A DNA stretch of 64,000 nt from Micromonospora thermarum (GTDB lineage: Bacteria > Actinomycetota > Actinomycetes > Mycobacteriales > Micromonosporaceae): contig NZ_JAATEO010000027.1 of the NCBI RefSeq assembly GCF_012034245.1, forward strand, positions 21,450 through 85,449, read 5' to 3'. Below, piece after piece: positions 1 through 8,056 of the stretch (the first letter of the stretch is position 1; each line of letters begins with the position of its first letter). The position numbers and the translations under genes are program-made. The notes beneath the pieces were generated by a model, which was given only the letters and a program-made list of their open reading frames with translations, was not told the DNA's origin and made no database searches.

Positions 1-74
1 CGGTGCAGTCGCCGGGCCGCCGCCAGGCCGGCCAGGCCGCCGCCGACGATCACCACGTCGGTATCAGCCAGCAC
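1..74 (-). CDS. FAD/NAD(P)-dependent oxidoreductase, N-terminal fragment (runs off the window)
   Basis: On the minus strand a GTG at 74-72 opens a frame reading VLADTDVVIVGGGLAGLAAA and continues past base 1. The GGGLAG stretch is the dinucleotide-binding GxGxxG fold found at the N terminus of FAD-dependent oxidoreductases and amine-oxidase-like proteins, so the product probably binds FAD. Only about 25 residues are visible, so the substrate cannot be guessed. The start overlaps the end of the upstream MMPL gene by 11 bases, which suggests translational coupling and a shared transcript. Confidence 0.7.
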   Translation of the reverse strand, partial: MLADTDVVIVGGGLAGLAAARRLH

Positions 75-2184
75 GCTGCGCCTCCCGCTCACCGTCGGCC
101 CGCGACATCCGGCCCGGCCACCAGATCTTCGGGCCGATGTCGTACGACAGGGCGGGCACCAGCAGGGAGCGCACCACGATGGTGTCGATCAGTACGCCGA
201 CGGCGACCGCCACGCCCAGCTCGACGAGCACGACCAGCGGGAGCACGGCGAGGGCGCTGAACGTGGCGGCGAGCACGATGCCGGCGGACGTGATGACACC
301 ACCCGTGACCGCGAGACCGGTGAGCACGCCGGCGCGGGTGCCGCGCCGGACCGACTCCTCCCGGACCCGGCTCATCAGGAAGATGTTGTAGTCGATGCCG
401 AGGGCCACCAGGAAGACGAAGGCGAACAGCGGGAACGAGGCGTCCACGCCGGGGAAGTCCAGGACGTACTTGAAGATCAGCGCGCAGAGGCCGAGTGTGG
501 CCGCGAAGCTGAGCAGCACGGTGGCGATCAGCAGGACCGGGGCGAGGACCGCCCGCAGCAGCAGCGCCAGGATGATCGCGATGACGAGCAGGACGACCGG
601 GATGATGACGTTCTGGTCGCGTCGGGAGGCGTCGGCGGTGTCCACGTTGATGGCGGTGAAGCCGCCGACCACCGACCGCGAGTTCGGTACCGCGTGCACG
701 GCGACGCGCAGATCCCGGATGGCGCGCTCGGCGCCGTCGGAGTCGGGCGGGTCGGCGAGGGTGGCCTCCAGTTGGACGATGCCGTCGACGACCTTCGGCG
801 GCGCGGTCGGGGCCGGGGGCCCGGTCGGGGCGTCGGTGACCGGGCGTACCGCCGCGACGCCGGGGACGCCCTGCGCCACCTCGGCGACCTGCCGCGCGGT
901 CTCCTGCGTCGTGAAGATGGTGGCGGGGCTGCCGGTGCCGGCCGGGTAGTGCCGGGCGATGGCCTCCTGCCCGGCGACCGACTCGGTCCGCTCGGTGAAG
1001 AGGTCGCTCTGGCCGAGGGTGGTCACGCCGAGCTGCGTGAGGCCGATCGCCGAGGCGGCCAGCACGACGCTCGTGACCAGCCAGACCACGCGGGCCCGCC
1101 GCGCCACGAACCGGGCCACCCGGCTCCAGATGCCGTCGGTGCGGGGATCGGCGCGGCCGACGAGCGGCCGGCGGGGCCAGAACGCCCACCGCCCGCCGAG
1201 CAGCAGCAGGGCCGGCAGGAAGGTGAGCATCACCAGCAGCGTGGCGGCGATGCCGATGGCCGAGACCGGCCCGAGTGCGCGGTTGGAGTTGAGGCTGGAC
1301 AGCAGCAGGCAGAGCAGGCTGACGATGACGGTGCCGGCGGAGGCGACGATGGCCGGGGCCGCGCCGCGCCAGGCCGCCTTCATCGCGTCCCAGGGGCGCT
1401 CGAGCCGGTGCAGCTCCTCCCGGTAGCGGGCGACCAGCAGCAGCGCGTAGTCGGTGCCGGCGCCGAAGACCAGCACGGTGAGGATGCCCTGGGCCTGCCC
1501 GTTGAGGGTGATCGCGCCGGCGTCGGCGAGCAGGTAGACGAAGACCGACGCCAGGCCGAAGGACATGCCGGCGGCCAGCAGCGGGAAGATCCACAACACC
1601 GGGCTGCGGTAGACGACCAGCAGGATGACCAGCACCACGCAGAGGGTGACGAGCAGCAGCGTCCCGTCGATCGCGGAGAACACCTCGATCAGGTCGGCGA
1701 GCAGGCCGGCGGGCCCGGCCACGTCGACGGCGAGCCCGTCCCGGTCGGCGCCGGCGACGTCGCGCAGCTCCTCGACGACCGTTCCGATCTCCTCACCCCG
1801 GTCGTCGTCGATCGGCACGACCACCTGCACCGCCTGCCCGTCCTCGCTGGGGATCGGGGGCGGCAGCGGGCCGACCACGCCGGGGATCTCGGCGAATCGG
1901 GCGACGTCGGCGGCGATCCGCTGCCGGTCCGCGTCGGTGACGCCGGCGGTGCGTTCGTAGACGACGAGCGCCGGCACGATGGGGTCGTCGACGAACCGCT
2001 TGGACAGCTCCTGGGCGCGGGTCGCCTCGGCGTCGGCGGGGAGGAAGGACGCGTTGTCGTTGGTGGCGACCTCACCGAGCCGCCCGGAGTACGGCCCGGC
2101 CACACCACCGATCACCAGCCAGGCGAGGACGACCAGCAGCGCGACCAGCGTGACCCGACCGCCTCGTCCGGACATCCGCACCAC
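64..2184 (-). CDS. MMPL family RND-type membrane transporter
   Basis: A 706-residue integral membrane protein of the MMPL branch of the RND superfamily, proton-driven exporters that move lipids or small hydrophobic molecules out of the actinobacterial cytoplasm. The layout is the classical duplicated one: an N-terminal membrane helix, an exported loop (about 35-170), a helix bundle with GTDYALLLVARY near residue 243, a second exported loop, and a second bundle with GIDYNIFLMSRV near residue 595. The paired Asp-Tyr in these motifs is the proton-relay signature. GTG codons at 2184 and 2181 and an ATG at 2175 are all possible starts; no strong ribosome site separates them. The 3' end overlaps the oxidoreductase gene, so the pair is probably one operon. 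The cargo is unknown. Confidence 0.9.
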   Translation of the reverse strand: MVRMSGRGGRVTLVALLVVLAWLVIGGVAGPYSGRLGEVATNDNASFLPADAEATRAQELSKRFVDDPIVPALVVYERTAGVTDADRQRIAADVARFAEIPGVVGPLPPPIPSEDGQAVQVVVPIDDDRGEEIGTVVEELRDVAGADRDGLAVDVAGPAGLLADLIEVFSAIDGTLLLVTLCVVLVILLVVYRSPVLWIFPLLAAGMSFGLASVFVYLLADAGAITLNGQAQGILTVLVFGAGTDYALLLVARYREELHRLERPWDAMKAAWRGAAPAIVASAGTVIVSLLCLLLSSLNSNRALGPVSAIGIAATLLVMLTFLPALLLLGGRWAFWPRRPLVGRADPRTDGIWSRVARFVARRARVVWLVTSVVLAASAIGLTQLGVTTLGQSDLFTERTESVAGQEAIARHYPAGTGSPATIFTTQETARQVAEVAQGVPGVAAVRPVTDAPTGPPAPTAPPKVVDGIVQLEATLADPPDSDGAERAIRDLRVAVHAVPNSRSVVGGFTAINVDTADASRRDQNVIIPVVLLVIAIILALLLRAVLAPVLLIATVLLSFAATLGLCALIFKYVLDFPGVDASFPLFAFVFLVALGIDYNIFLMSRVREESVRRGTRAGVLTGLAVTGGVITSAGIVLAATFSALAVLPLVVLVELGVAVAVGVLIDTIVVRSLLVPALSYDIGPKIWWPGRMSRADGEREAQRAG

Positions 2185-2295
2185 CCAAAGTGATTCGACG
2201 CACCATTCGACGCATCAGGAAGCCTAGGCCGACATCACCCATCCTGCCCGCCGAAGCCGCGCGCCGGAGCCGAAACCACCCCACCTCCACTCCGT

Positions 2296-2364
2296 CGATC
2301 TTGCACTTCTGGCCCTCGAGATGGGCTGTTTGCGCGGTTCGTCGGGGCAGAAAGTGCAAGATCG
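2296..2364. repeat. Dispersed intergenic hairpin, GATCTTGCACTT family, copy 1
   Basis: The left arm (2296-2315) starts CGATCTTGCACTT and the right arm (2345-2364) ends AAGTGCAAGATCG. The arms pair with one bulge around a 29-base loop. Related elements lie at 10641-10713 and 31835-31914. All are between genes. This copy lies between the MMPL 5' end and the tRNA terminator. Confidence 0.75.
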
Positions 2365-2391
2365 GCGAGAGTGGGGCCGGGAACGACGAAA

Positions 2392-2417
2392 ACGCCCGCC
2401 GGCTTGCCGGCGGGCGT
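2392..2417 (-). terminator. Rho-independent terminator of tRNA-Asn
   Basis: An 11-bp perfect stem (2392-2402 with 2407-2417) around a four-base loop lies 15 bases past the 3' end of the tRNA on the minus strand. Read in that direction the stem runs into GTTTTCGT, one of the few T-tracts following a stem in this window. Confidence 0.75.
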
Positions 2418-2432
2418 CGTGGTGAAGAGGAG

Positions 2433-2505
2433 CTCCCCCGTTTGGACTCGAACCAAAAACCTGCCGGTTAACAGCCGGCTGCTCTGCCAATTGAGCTACG
2501 GGGGA
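2433..2505 (-). tRNA. tRNA-Asn (anticodon GTT)
   Basis: The minus strand folds into a complete 73-base cloverleaf: a 7-bp acceptor (TCCCCCG with CGGGGGA), D arm GCTC/GAGC, an anticodon stem GCCGG/CCGGC holding the loop CTGTTAA (anticodon GTT, asparagine), a five-base variable loop, and a T arm TTTGG-TTCGAGT-CCAAA. The discriminator base is G. No CCA is encoded. An AGAGTA at 2556-2561 (TACTCT on the minus strand) is a possible -10 box. Confidence 0.95.
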
Positions 2506-2776
2506 TCGTGCCGTCGCCCGGCTTCCGGATCTCTCCGGCTCCGTGCGACGGGACAAGAGTACAGGACTCCCCGGGGTGTTGGTCCAGGGGGTTACCTCGC
2601 GTCCGCCGGCCGCTTGCCACGGGATATAACTGGACAAATCGCCATCGCGGCACAAGCAGGTATGAGCGGAGAGGAGGATGGGTAGTTAGCTGCCGACGAC
2701 AAGACGCAGGCGCATCGGTCTGTCCCGACGGGGTATGTGGCGGGACGACGGCGCGTCAGGTACGGAAGGAGCCGCC

Positions 2777-3166
2777 ATGCGCGGAAAGATCATGTTTCTT
2801 GGCGGGCTGGCTGCGGGATTCGTCCTGGGCGCCCGTGCCGGCCGGGAGAAGTACGAGGAGTTGGTGATCCGGGGCCGCAAGGTCCTCGACCACCCGACCG
2901 TCCAGGAGGCGGCCGGCGTCGCGCAGGCCCAGGCGACCCGGCTCTACAGCGAGGGCAAGGACAAGCTCGGCCAGTCGAAGCTGGGCGAGAAGCTGAGCGG
3001 CAACGGCCACAAGCAGGAGCTGACCGCCGCCGACGACGCCTTCGCCGGCACGCCGGCCACCATCGGCGCCAAGTCCGGCTCCGCCGGTAGCGGTTCGACC
3101 TCCGGGTCGTCGGCCACCAGCGCGTCCCGCACCAAGCCGTCGGGCTCGGGCAGCAGCACCCTGTAA
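2777..3166 (+). CDS. YtxH-like small protein
   Basis: A 129-residue protein opening with MRGKIMFLGGLAAGFVLGAR, a glycine-rich hydrophobic segment of the YtxH type, followed at once by a basic patch (AGREKYEEL). The middle (about 35-80) is charged and helical (VLDHPTVQEAAGVAQAQATR), and the tail from about residue 95 is Ser/Gly/Thr-rich low complexity. Such proteins are common, poorly understood, membrane-attached small proteins in Gram-positive bacteria. The ATG at 2777 is chosen because GAAGGAG sits six bases upstream. It is a single-gene unit ending at a strong stem-loop. Confidence 0.8.
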   Translation: MRGKIMFLGGLAAGFVLGARAGREKYEELVIRGRKVLDHPTVQEAAGVAQAQATRLYSEGKDKLGQSKLGEKLSGNGHKQELTAADDAFAGTPATIGAKSGSAGSGSTSGSSATSASRTKPSGSGSSTL

Positions 3167-3177
3167 CACGTACGCCT

Positions 3178-3212
3178 CAGTGGGCCGGTCGTCTCGGACG
3201 ACCGGCCCACTG
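3178..3212 (+). terminator. Stem-loop terminator after the YtxH-like gene
   Basis: A perfect 16-bp inverted repeat (3178-3193 with 3197-3212) around a TCG loop, 11 bases after the stop codon. There is no T-tract, as is usual for actinobacterial stem-loop terminators. Confidence 0.8.
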
Positions 3213-3240
3213 GCGTATGGACGACCGGCAGCCCGAGACC

Positions 3241-3290
3241 AACTTTCTCCTTTTCGGAACGAAAGTTCGCACGATCTGACGGAAACTTCT
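3241..3290 (+). promoter_or_regulatory. Candidate operator upstream of the ThuA-dehydrogenase gene
   Basis: AACTTTC (3241-3247) and GAAAGTT (3261-3267) form an inverted pair 13 bases apart, and a near copy of the right half, GGAAACTT, follows at 3281-3288. Similar ACTTTC/GAAAGT pairs lie at 16121-16144, upstream of the related lectin-dehydrogenase gene, and in variant form at 31777-31798, upstream of a ROK regulator. Operators with GAAA/TTTC arms are known for actinobacterial ROK repressors, so the neighbouring ROK protein is the likely binder (inference). Confidence 0.45.
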
Positions 3291-3418
3291 GCCGCTAGCC
3301 TCTTCTCTTTGCTCCCGTACGCAAATATCGTCTCGCGTAGAACCTGGCCAGGCTCTTTGTCCCGCGACCTCCTCAGCGATCGCGCTGAGGCGGACCCGCC
3401 CGACCAGAGCGAGGTTCG

Positions 3419-6400
3419 ATGCGCAGACCGACCGGCCGAAGGGCCACCACCTACCTCAGTCTCCTCACCCTCGTCGGCGCGACACTCGTCGCGACCGCCA
3501 CACCGCAGCCGGAACCGGCGTCCGCCGCTCCGGTCCTGACCACGCCCGCCCCCGACAGCAACGGCATCGAGTACAAGGTGCTGGTGTTCACCCGTTCCGC
3601 CGGTGGCAGCCATGCCGCCACCGCGGCCGGGGTCGACGCCATCCGGCAGCTCGGCAACGAGCGACGGTTCACCGTGGAGGTCACCGACGACCCCCGCAAG
3701 TTCGACGGGCCGCACCTGAAGCAGTTCCGGGCGGTCGTATTCCTCAACACCGCCGGTGACGTGCTCACCGACACGCAGCAGGCCGCGTTCGAGCGGTACT
3801 ACCGCAACGGCGGCGGGTTCGTCGGGGTCCACTCGGCGATCGAGGCCGAACCGGGCTGGTCCTTCCTGGACAACGTGCTCGGAACCCGGGCCGCCGGAGC
3901 GGCCACGGCGGCCGGCCCGGCCACGGTCACCGTCGCCGACCGGGTCCACCCGGCGTCCGCGTCGCTGCCGGAACGCTGGACCCACACCGACCGGTGGTAC
4001 AACTTCGCGGCCAACGTCCGGGGCGTCTCGCACGTCCTGGCCACCGTGGACGAGAAGTCGTACGCCGGTGGGTCGATGGGCTTCGACCACCCGATCACCT
4101 GGTGCAAGGACCACCAGGGCGGCCGGTCGTTCTACACCGGACTCGGTGCCACGCCGGAGAGCTTCGGCGGCACCGACCTGCGGGCCCACCTGGGCGGCGC
4201 CATCCAGTGGGCGGCCGGGGTGACCGACGGTGACTGCGGTGCGACCGTGCTCGCCAACTACCAGATGACCGTGATCGGGGCACAGCCCAACGTCAACGAG
4301 CCCATCGGCTTCGACGTGCTCCCCGACGGCCGGGTGATCCAGACCGACCGGCGTGGCGGCGTACGCCTGCACGACCCGGAGCGCAACTCGACGACGGTGC
4401 TGGCGCAGATCCCCGTCTACACCCACAGCGAGGACGGGATGTACGGCCCGGCGATCGACAACGACTTCGCGACGAACCGCTGGGTCTACCTGTTCTACGC
4501 GCCCCCGCTGGACACCCCCGCCGGAGGCGCACCGACCACCAGCACGGACCCGACGGCCTGGGACCGGTGGAAGGGCTACTTCCAGCTGTCCCGCTTCAAG
4601 TTCGTCGACGGCGAGAACCCGTCGCTCGACCTGGCCACCGAGCAGAAGATCCTCCAGGTCCCGGTGGACCGGGGTGCCTGCTGCCACGTGGCCGGCGACA
4701 TCGCCTTCGACTCGAAGAACAACCTGTGGCTGGTCACCGGCGACGACACCCCCGCCGGTGGCGGCGGCTCGGGCGGCTTCTCGCCGCACAACGACTCGGT
4801 GAGCGCCACCGGCGTGTACCAGGCGCCCTTCGTGGACGCCCGGCGCAGCTCCGCCAACACCAACGACCTGCGCGGCAAGATCCTGCGCATCACCGTCCAG
4901 CAGGACGGCAGCTACACCGTGCCGGCGGGCAACCTGTTCCCGGCCGGCACGGAGAAGACCCGGCCGGAGATCTACGCGATGGGCTTCCGGAACCCGTTCC
5001 GGATCACCCTCGACAAGGACGACGTCGCCTACATCACCGACTACTCCCCCGACTCCTCCACCGCCGCGGTGGGCCGGGGTCCGGCGGGCACCGGCCGGAT
5101 GATGGTGGTCGACAAGCCGGCCAACTACGGCTGGCCGATGTGCGTGCAGCCGAACCTGCCGTACATCGAGATGAACTGGACCACCAGTCCCATCTCGCCG
5201 GTGGCGCCGTTCGACTGCGCGGCGCCGAAGAACACCTCGCGGCACAACACCGGCCTGACCGACCTGCCGACGGTGGAGAAGTCCGAGCTCTGGTACTCCT
5301 TCCAGGCGCCCACCCCCTGCCCGGAGTCGTACCTGTCGACACCGACGCAGACCTGCCCGGTGCTCTTCCCGGAGCTCGGCACCGGCGGGGTGGGCCCGCA
5401 CGGCGCGGCGAAGTACGACTACGACCCGGAGCTGAGGTCGGAGACGAAGTTCCCCGCGTACTTCGACGACGCGATCTTCTTCGGCGAGTTCACCCGGGAC
5501 ACCCTGAAGGAGGTCCGGCTCGACTCGCAGGGCGACATCCTGAAGATCAACAACGTGTTGAACTGCGGGCAGGCGCCCACCACGCCCACCCGGCCGTTCC
5601 TCTGCGACAACCCGATGGACATGAAGTGGGGTGCGGACGGCAACTTCTACCTGCTGACGTACGGGGACGGCTTCTTCAACGTCAACCCGGACGCGGCGAT
5701 GCTGAAGTTCAGCTACGTCAAGGGGCTGCGGGCGCCGATCGCGACGGTCACCGCCACGCCGACCAACGGGATCGCGCCGCTGACCGTGGCGTTCTCCAGC
5801 GAAGGGTCGAGGGATCCGGACCCGGCGGACTCCATCTCGTTCGCGTGGGACTTCGACGGGAACGGCACCACCGACTCCATCGACCCCAACCCGACGTACA
5901 CGTACACGGCCAACGGCGTCTACACCGCCCGCCTGACGGTGACCGACTCCAGCGGTAAGTCCTCGTCGGCCAACACCACCATCACGGTGGGCAACACCGC
6001 GCCGACGGTGACCGTCACGACGCCGGCCGAGGGCGGCTTCTTCAGCTGGGGCGACAGCATCCCGTGGTCGGTGACGGTCACCGACCCGGAGGACGGCCCG
6101 ATCGACTGCGCCAAGGTCGAGGTGACCTTCGTCCTCGGGCACGACCAGCACGGGCACGGTGAGGCCAACCAGTTCGGCTGCTCCGGCGTCCTGCCCACAC
6201 TGGCCGACGACGCATCCCACGGCGGCTACATCTACGGCGTGGTCAGCGCGTCGTACACCGACAAGGGAGCGAACGGGCAGCCGGCGCTGACCACGGTCGA
6301 CCAGCAGATCATCCAGGACAAGCGGCAGCAGGTGGAGTTCGCCCGGGACGAGTCCGGTACGACCGTCGGCAACAGCGCCGACACCGGCGGCGGGCAGCAA

Positions 6401-6754
6401 CGCGGCAGCCTCGACCCGGGTGACTGGATCGCGATCAACAACACGGTCGACCTGCGCAACATGCAGTCGGTCACGCTGCGTACGTCGGGCGGCAGCGCCG
6501 CGACGGCCGGGCAGCCCCGGTTCGCCGTCCAGCTCCGGCTGGACTCGCCGACCGGCCCGCTGCTGACCACGGCCACGGTCAACGCGACCACCGGCAACAA
6601 CGCGTTCACCAGCACCACCGTGCCGATCACCGACCCGGGCGGCCCACACCGCCTCTACCTGGTCTTCGCCACCGTCCCCGGTGGGCCGACCGGCGGCTTC
6701 GGAAACCTCAACTGGGTCGAGTTCACCGGCACGGGCATCGGCGTCAGCCCGTAA
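3419..6754 (+). CDS. Secreted ThuA / sorbosone-type dehydrogenase / PKD / CBM6-like protein
   Basis: A 1111-residue exported enzyme. In order: a basic signal peptide (1-37, ending near ASAA), a ThuA-like glutamine-amidotransferase fold (about 52-266, YKVLVFTRSAGGSHA), a glucose/sorbosone dehydrogenase six-blade propeller (about 278-760) with the family blocks RGACCHVAGDI, ANTNDLRGKILRI and EIYAMGFRNPFRI, a PKD domain (about 772-857), a segment with VLGHDQHGHG (about 900-915), and a C-terminal CBM6-like beta-sandwich (about 974-1109, LDPGDWIAINN). Propellers of this family oxidise sugars, often with PQQ; ThuA proteins accompany 3-keto-sugar metabolism. The role proposed is extracellular oxidation of a glycoside (inference). 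The start is set by the signal peptide; only GAGG is a possible ribosome site. Its domains recur as separate proteins in the two lectin genes downstream. Confidence 0.88.
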   Translation: MRRPTGRRATTYLSLLTLVGATLVATATPQPEPASAAPVLTTPAPDSNGIEYKVLVFTRSAGGSHAATAAGVDAIRQLGNERRFTVEVTDDPRKFDGPHLKQFRAVVFLNTAGDVLTDTQQAAFERYYRNGGGFVGVHSAIEAEPGWSFLDNVLGTRAAGAATAAGPATVTVADRVHPASASLPERWTHTDRWYNFAANVRGVSHVLATVDEKSYAGGSMGFDHPITWCKDHQGGRSFYTGLGATPESFGGTDLRAHLGGAIQWAAGVTDGDCGATVLANYQMTVIGAQPNVNEPIGFDVLPDGRVIQTDRRGGVRLHDPERNSTTVLAQIPVYTHSEDGMYGPAIDNDFATNRWVYLFYAPPLDTPAGGAPTTSTDPTAWDRWKGYFQLSRFKFVDGENPSLDLATEQKILQVPVDRGACCHVAGDIAFDSKNNLWLVTGDDTPAGGGGSGGFSPHNDSVSATGVYQAPFVDARRSSANTNDLRGKILRITVQQDGSYTVPAGNLFPAGTEKTRPEIYAMGFRNPFRITLDKDDVAYITDYSPDSSTAAVGRGPAGTGRMMVVDKPANYGWPMCVQPNLPYIEMNWTTSPISPVAPFDCAAPKNTSRHNTGLTDLPTVEKSELWYSFQAPTPCPESYLSTPTQTCPVLFPELGTGGVGPHGAAKYDYDPELRSETKFPAYFDDAIFFGEFTRDTLKEVRLDSQGDILKINNVLNCGQAPTTPTRPFLCDNPMDMKWGADGNFYLLTYGDGFFNVNPDAAMLKFSYVKGLRAPIATVTATPTNGIAPLTVAFSSEGSRDPDPADSISFAWDFDGNGTTDSIDPNPTYTYTANGVYTARLTVTDSSGKSSSANTTITVGNTAPTVTVTTPAEGGFFSWGDSIPWSVTVTDPEDGPIDCAKVEVTFVLGHDQHGHGEANQFGCSGVLPTLADDASHGGYIYGVVSASYTDKGANGQPALTTVDQQIIQDKRQQVEFARDESGTTVGNSADTGGGQQRGSLDPGDWIAINNTVDLRNMQSVTLRTSGGSAATAGQPRFAVQLRLDSPTGPLLTTATVNATTGNNAFTSTTVPITDPGGPHRLYLVFATVPGGPTGGFGNLNWVEFTGTGIGVSP

Positions 6755-6762
6755 CCCGGTCC

Positions 6763-6799
6763 GGGTCCGGGGCCGCCCCGCACCAGCGGCCCCGGACCC
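6763..6799 (+). terminator. Stem-loop terminator
   Basis: A perfect 14-bp inverted repeat (6763-6776 with 6786-6799) with a nine-base loop, starting nine bases after the stop codon of the ThuA-dehydrogenase gene. No T-tract. Confidence 0.65.
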
Positions 6800-6874
6800 A
6801 CCCCCCTGACCAACCCGGGTCACCACCGGTGACCCGGACACCGGAACCACCGCACCGAGGAAAGGCAGCAGCAG

Positions 6875-7951
6875 ATGAACCACAGTCAGCACGGAATGAG
6901 CCGTCGTCGGATGCTCGGCGCCCTGGCCGGCGTCGCCGGCGCGGCGGCCGTCGGCGCCACCGGCCTGGCCTCCGCCGCCGGCGCCGACGGCAACGGCCTG
7001 CTCGTCCCCGCCGGCAAGCGGGGCATCATCCTGTACAGCGTCCGGGACCGGATCAGCGCCGCCCCGACCAACGCCCCGGAGGTGCCGTACGGGTTCGAGC
7101 GGGTGCTCGCCCGGCTCGCCGAGATCGGCTACAAGGAGGTCGAGTTCGCCGGCTACAACCAGAGCACGGCGATCCTCGGCCGGCAGATCACCCCGGAGGA
7201 GATCCGCAAGATCCTCGACGACAACGGGCTGCGCGCCAACGGCTCGCACGCCTCGATCCCGGGCAGCGTCACCCCGGACACCATCGCCGCGTTCGAGCGG
7301 ACGCTGGACACCGCCGAGATCCTCGGCATGAGCCACATCGGCACCGGCAGCGACCCGACCGGCAGCAACTACAAGGCCGACTGGGACGCCGCGATCGACC
7401 GCTGGAACCTCTTCGGGGAGATGGCGGCCGCCCGGGGGCTGAAGCTCTACACCCACAACCACGACGCCGCGTACAACTTCCTGCTGGACAGCGGGCCGCT
7501 GGACGCCCTGGGCCGGCCGACCCGCTCGTCCGGCGTCCGGAAGCTGGAGTACTTCATCGCCCGCACCAACCCGGAGTGGGTCTGGTTCGAGATGGACATC
7601 TACTGGGCGCACGTGGCCCAGCACCGGTTCAGGACCTACACCGACCCGGACGGCGTGGTGCAGACCAGCGTCTTCGACCCGCTGGCCGTCGTGGCGGCGC
7701 AGCCGATCCGGTTCCCGCTGTTCCACGCCAAGGACGGCGCGTTCAACCCGGCCAGCAGCGCCGGGTACGACATGGTGCCGCTCGGCCAGGGCGACATCGA
7801 CTACGGCAACTTCTTCGCGAACATGGGCGCGAAGGGTTACCACAACCCGATGTGGGAGCAGGACAACGCTCCGGGCGGCACCGCCGACCCGGGTCGGTCC
7901 CTGCGCTACGCCGAGGTGAGCTTCCAGCACATGGCGGGTCTGCGGGGCTGA
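6875..7951 (+). CDS. Tat-exported sugar phosphate isomerase/epimerase-like TIM barrel
   Basis: A 358-residue protein with a twin-arginine signal (SRRRMLGALAGVAGAAAVG, residues 9-27), so it should be exported folded, probably with its metal already bound. The mature part is an AP-endonuclease-2/xylose-isomerase-like TIM barrel (IILYSVRDRI, YKEVEFAGYN, KLYTHNHDAAYNF, WFEMDIYWAH, PLFHAKDG) with Glu, His and Asp at the strand ends where this superfamily holds divalent metal. Related proteins act on keto-sugars or inosose. It is 120 bases downstream of the secreted dehydrogenase and may use its product. A terminator lies between them, so it may have its own promoter. Specific reaction unknown. Confidence 0.85.
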   Translation: MNHSQHGMSRRRMLGALAGVAGAAAVGATGLASAAGADGNGLLVPAGKRGIILYSVRDRISAAPTNAPEVPYGFERVLARLAEIGYKEVEFAGYNQSTAILGRQITPEEIRKILDDNGLRANGSHASIPGSVTPDTIAAFERTLDTAEILGMSHIGTGSDPTGSNYKADWDAAIDRWNLFGEMAAARGLKLYTHNHDAAYNFLLDSGPLDALGRPTRSSGVRKLEYFIARTNPEWVWFEMDIYWAHVAQHRFRTYTDPDGVVQTSVFDPLAVVAAQPIRFPLFHAKDGAFNPASSAGYDMVPLGQGDIDYGNFFANMGAKGYHNPMWEQDNAPGGTADPGRSLRYAEVSFQHMAGLRG

Positions 7952-7998
7952 CGGACCCGATACAGGGGGGCCGCGCCCGGTCGTCGGGCGCGGGCCGA

Positions 7999-8027
7999 GG
8001 CCGCGTCCGGTTTCACCGGGCGCGGCC
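7999..8027 (+). terminator. Stem-loop terminator
   Basis: A 12-bp stem (GGCCGCGTCCGG at 7999-8010 with 8016-8027, one G-T pair) around TTTCA, between the Tat-exported TIM barrel and the ROK gene. Confidence 0.55.
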
Positions 8028-8056
8028 CCGGCGCGCTACGGGGTGGTAACAAGACC

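Noticed and set aside
2756..7930. A very long open frame antisense to the ThuA-dehydrogenase and TIM-barrel genes
   Set aside because: High GC keeps stop codons away from the opposite strand. The product is Arg/Gly/Val-rich low complexity without domains, whereas the sense frames are recognised proteins.
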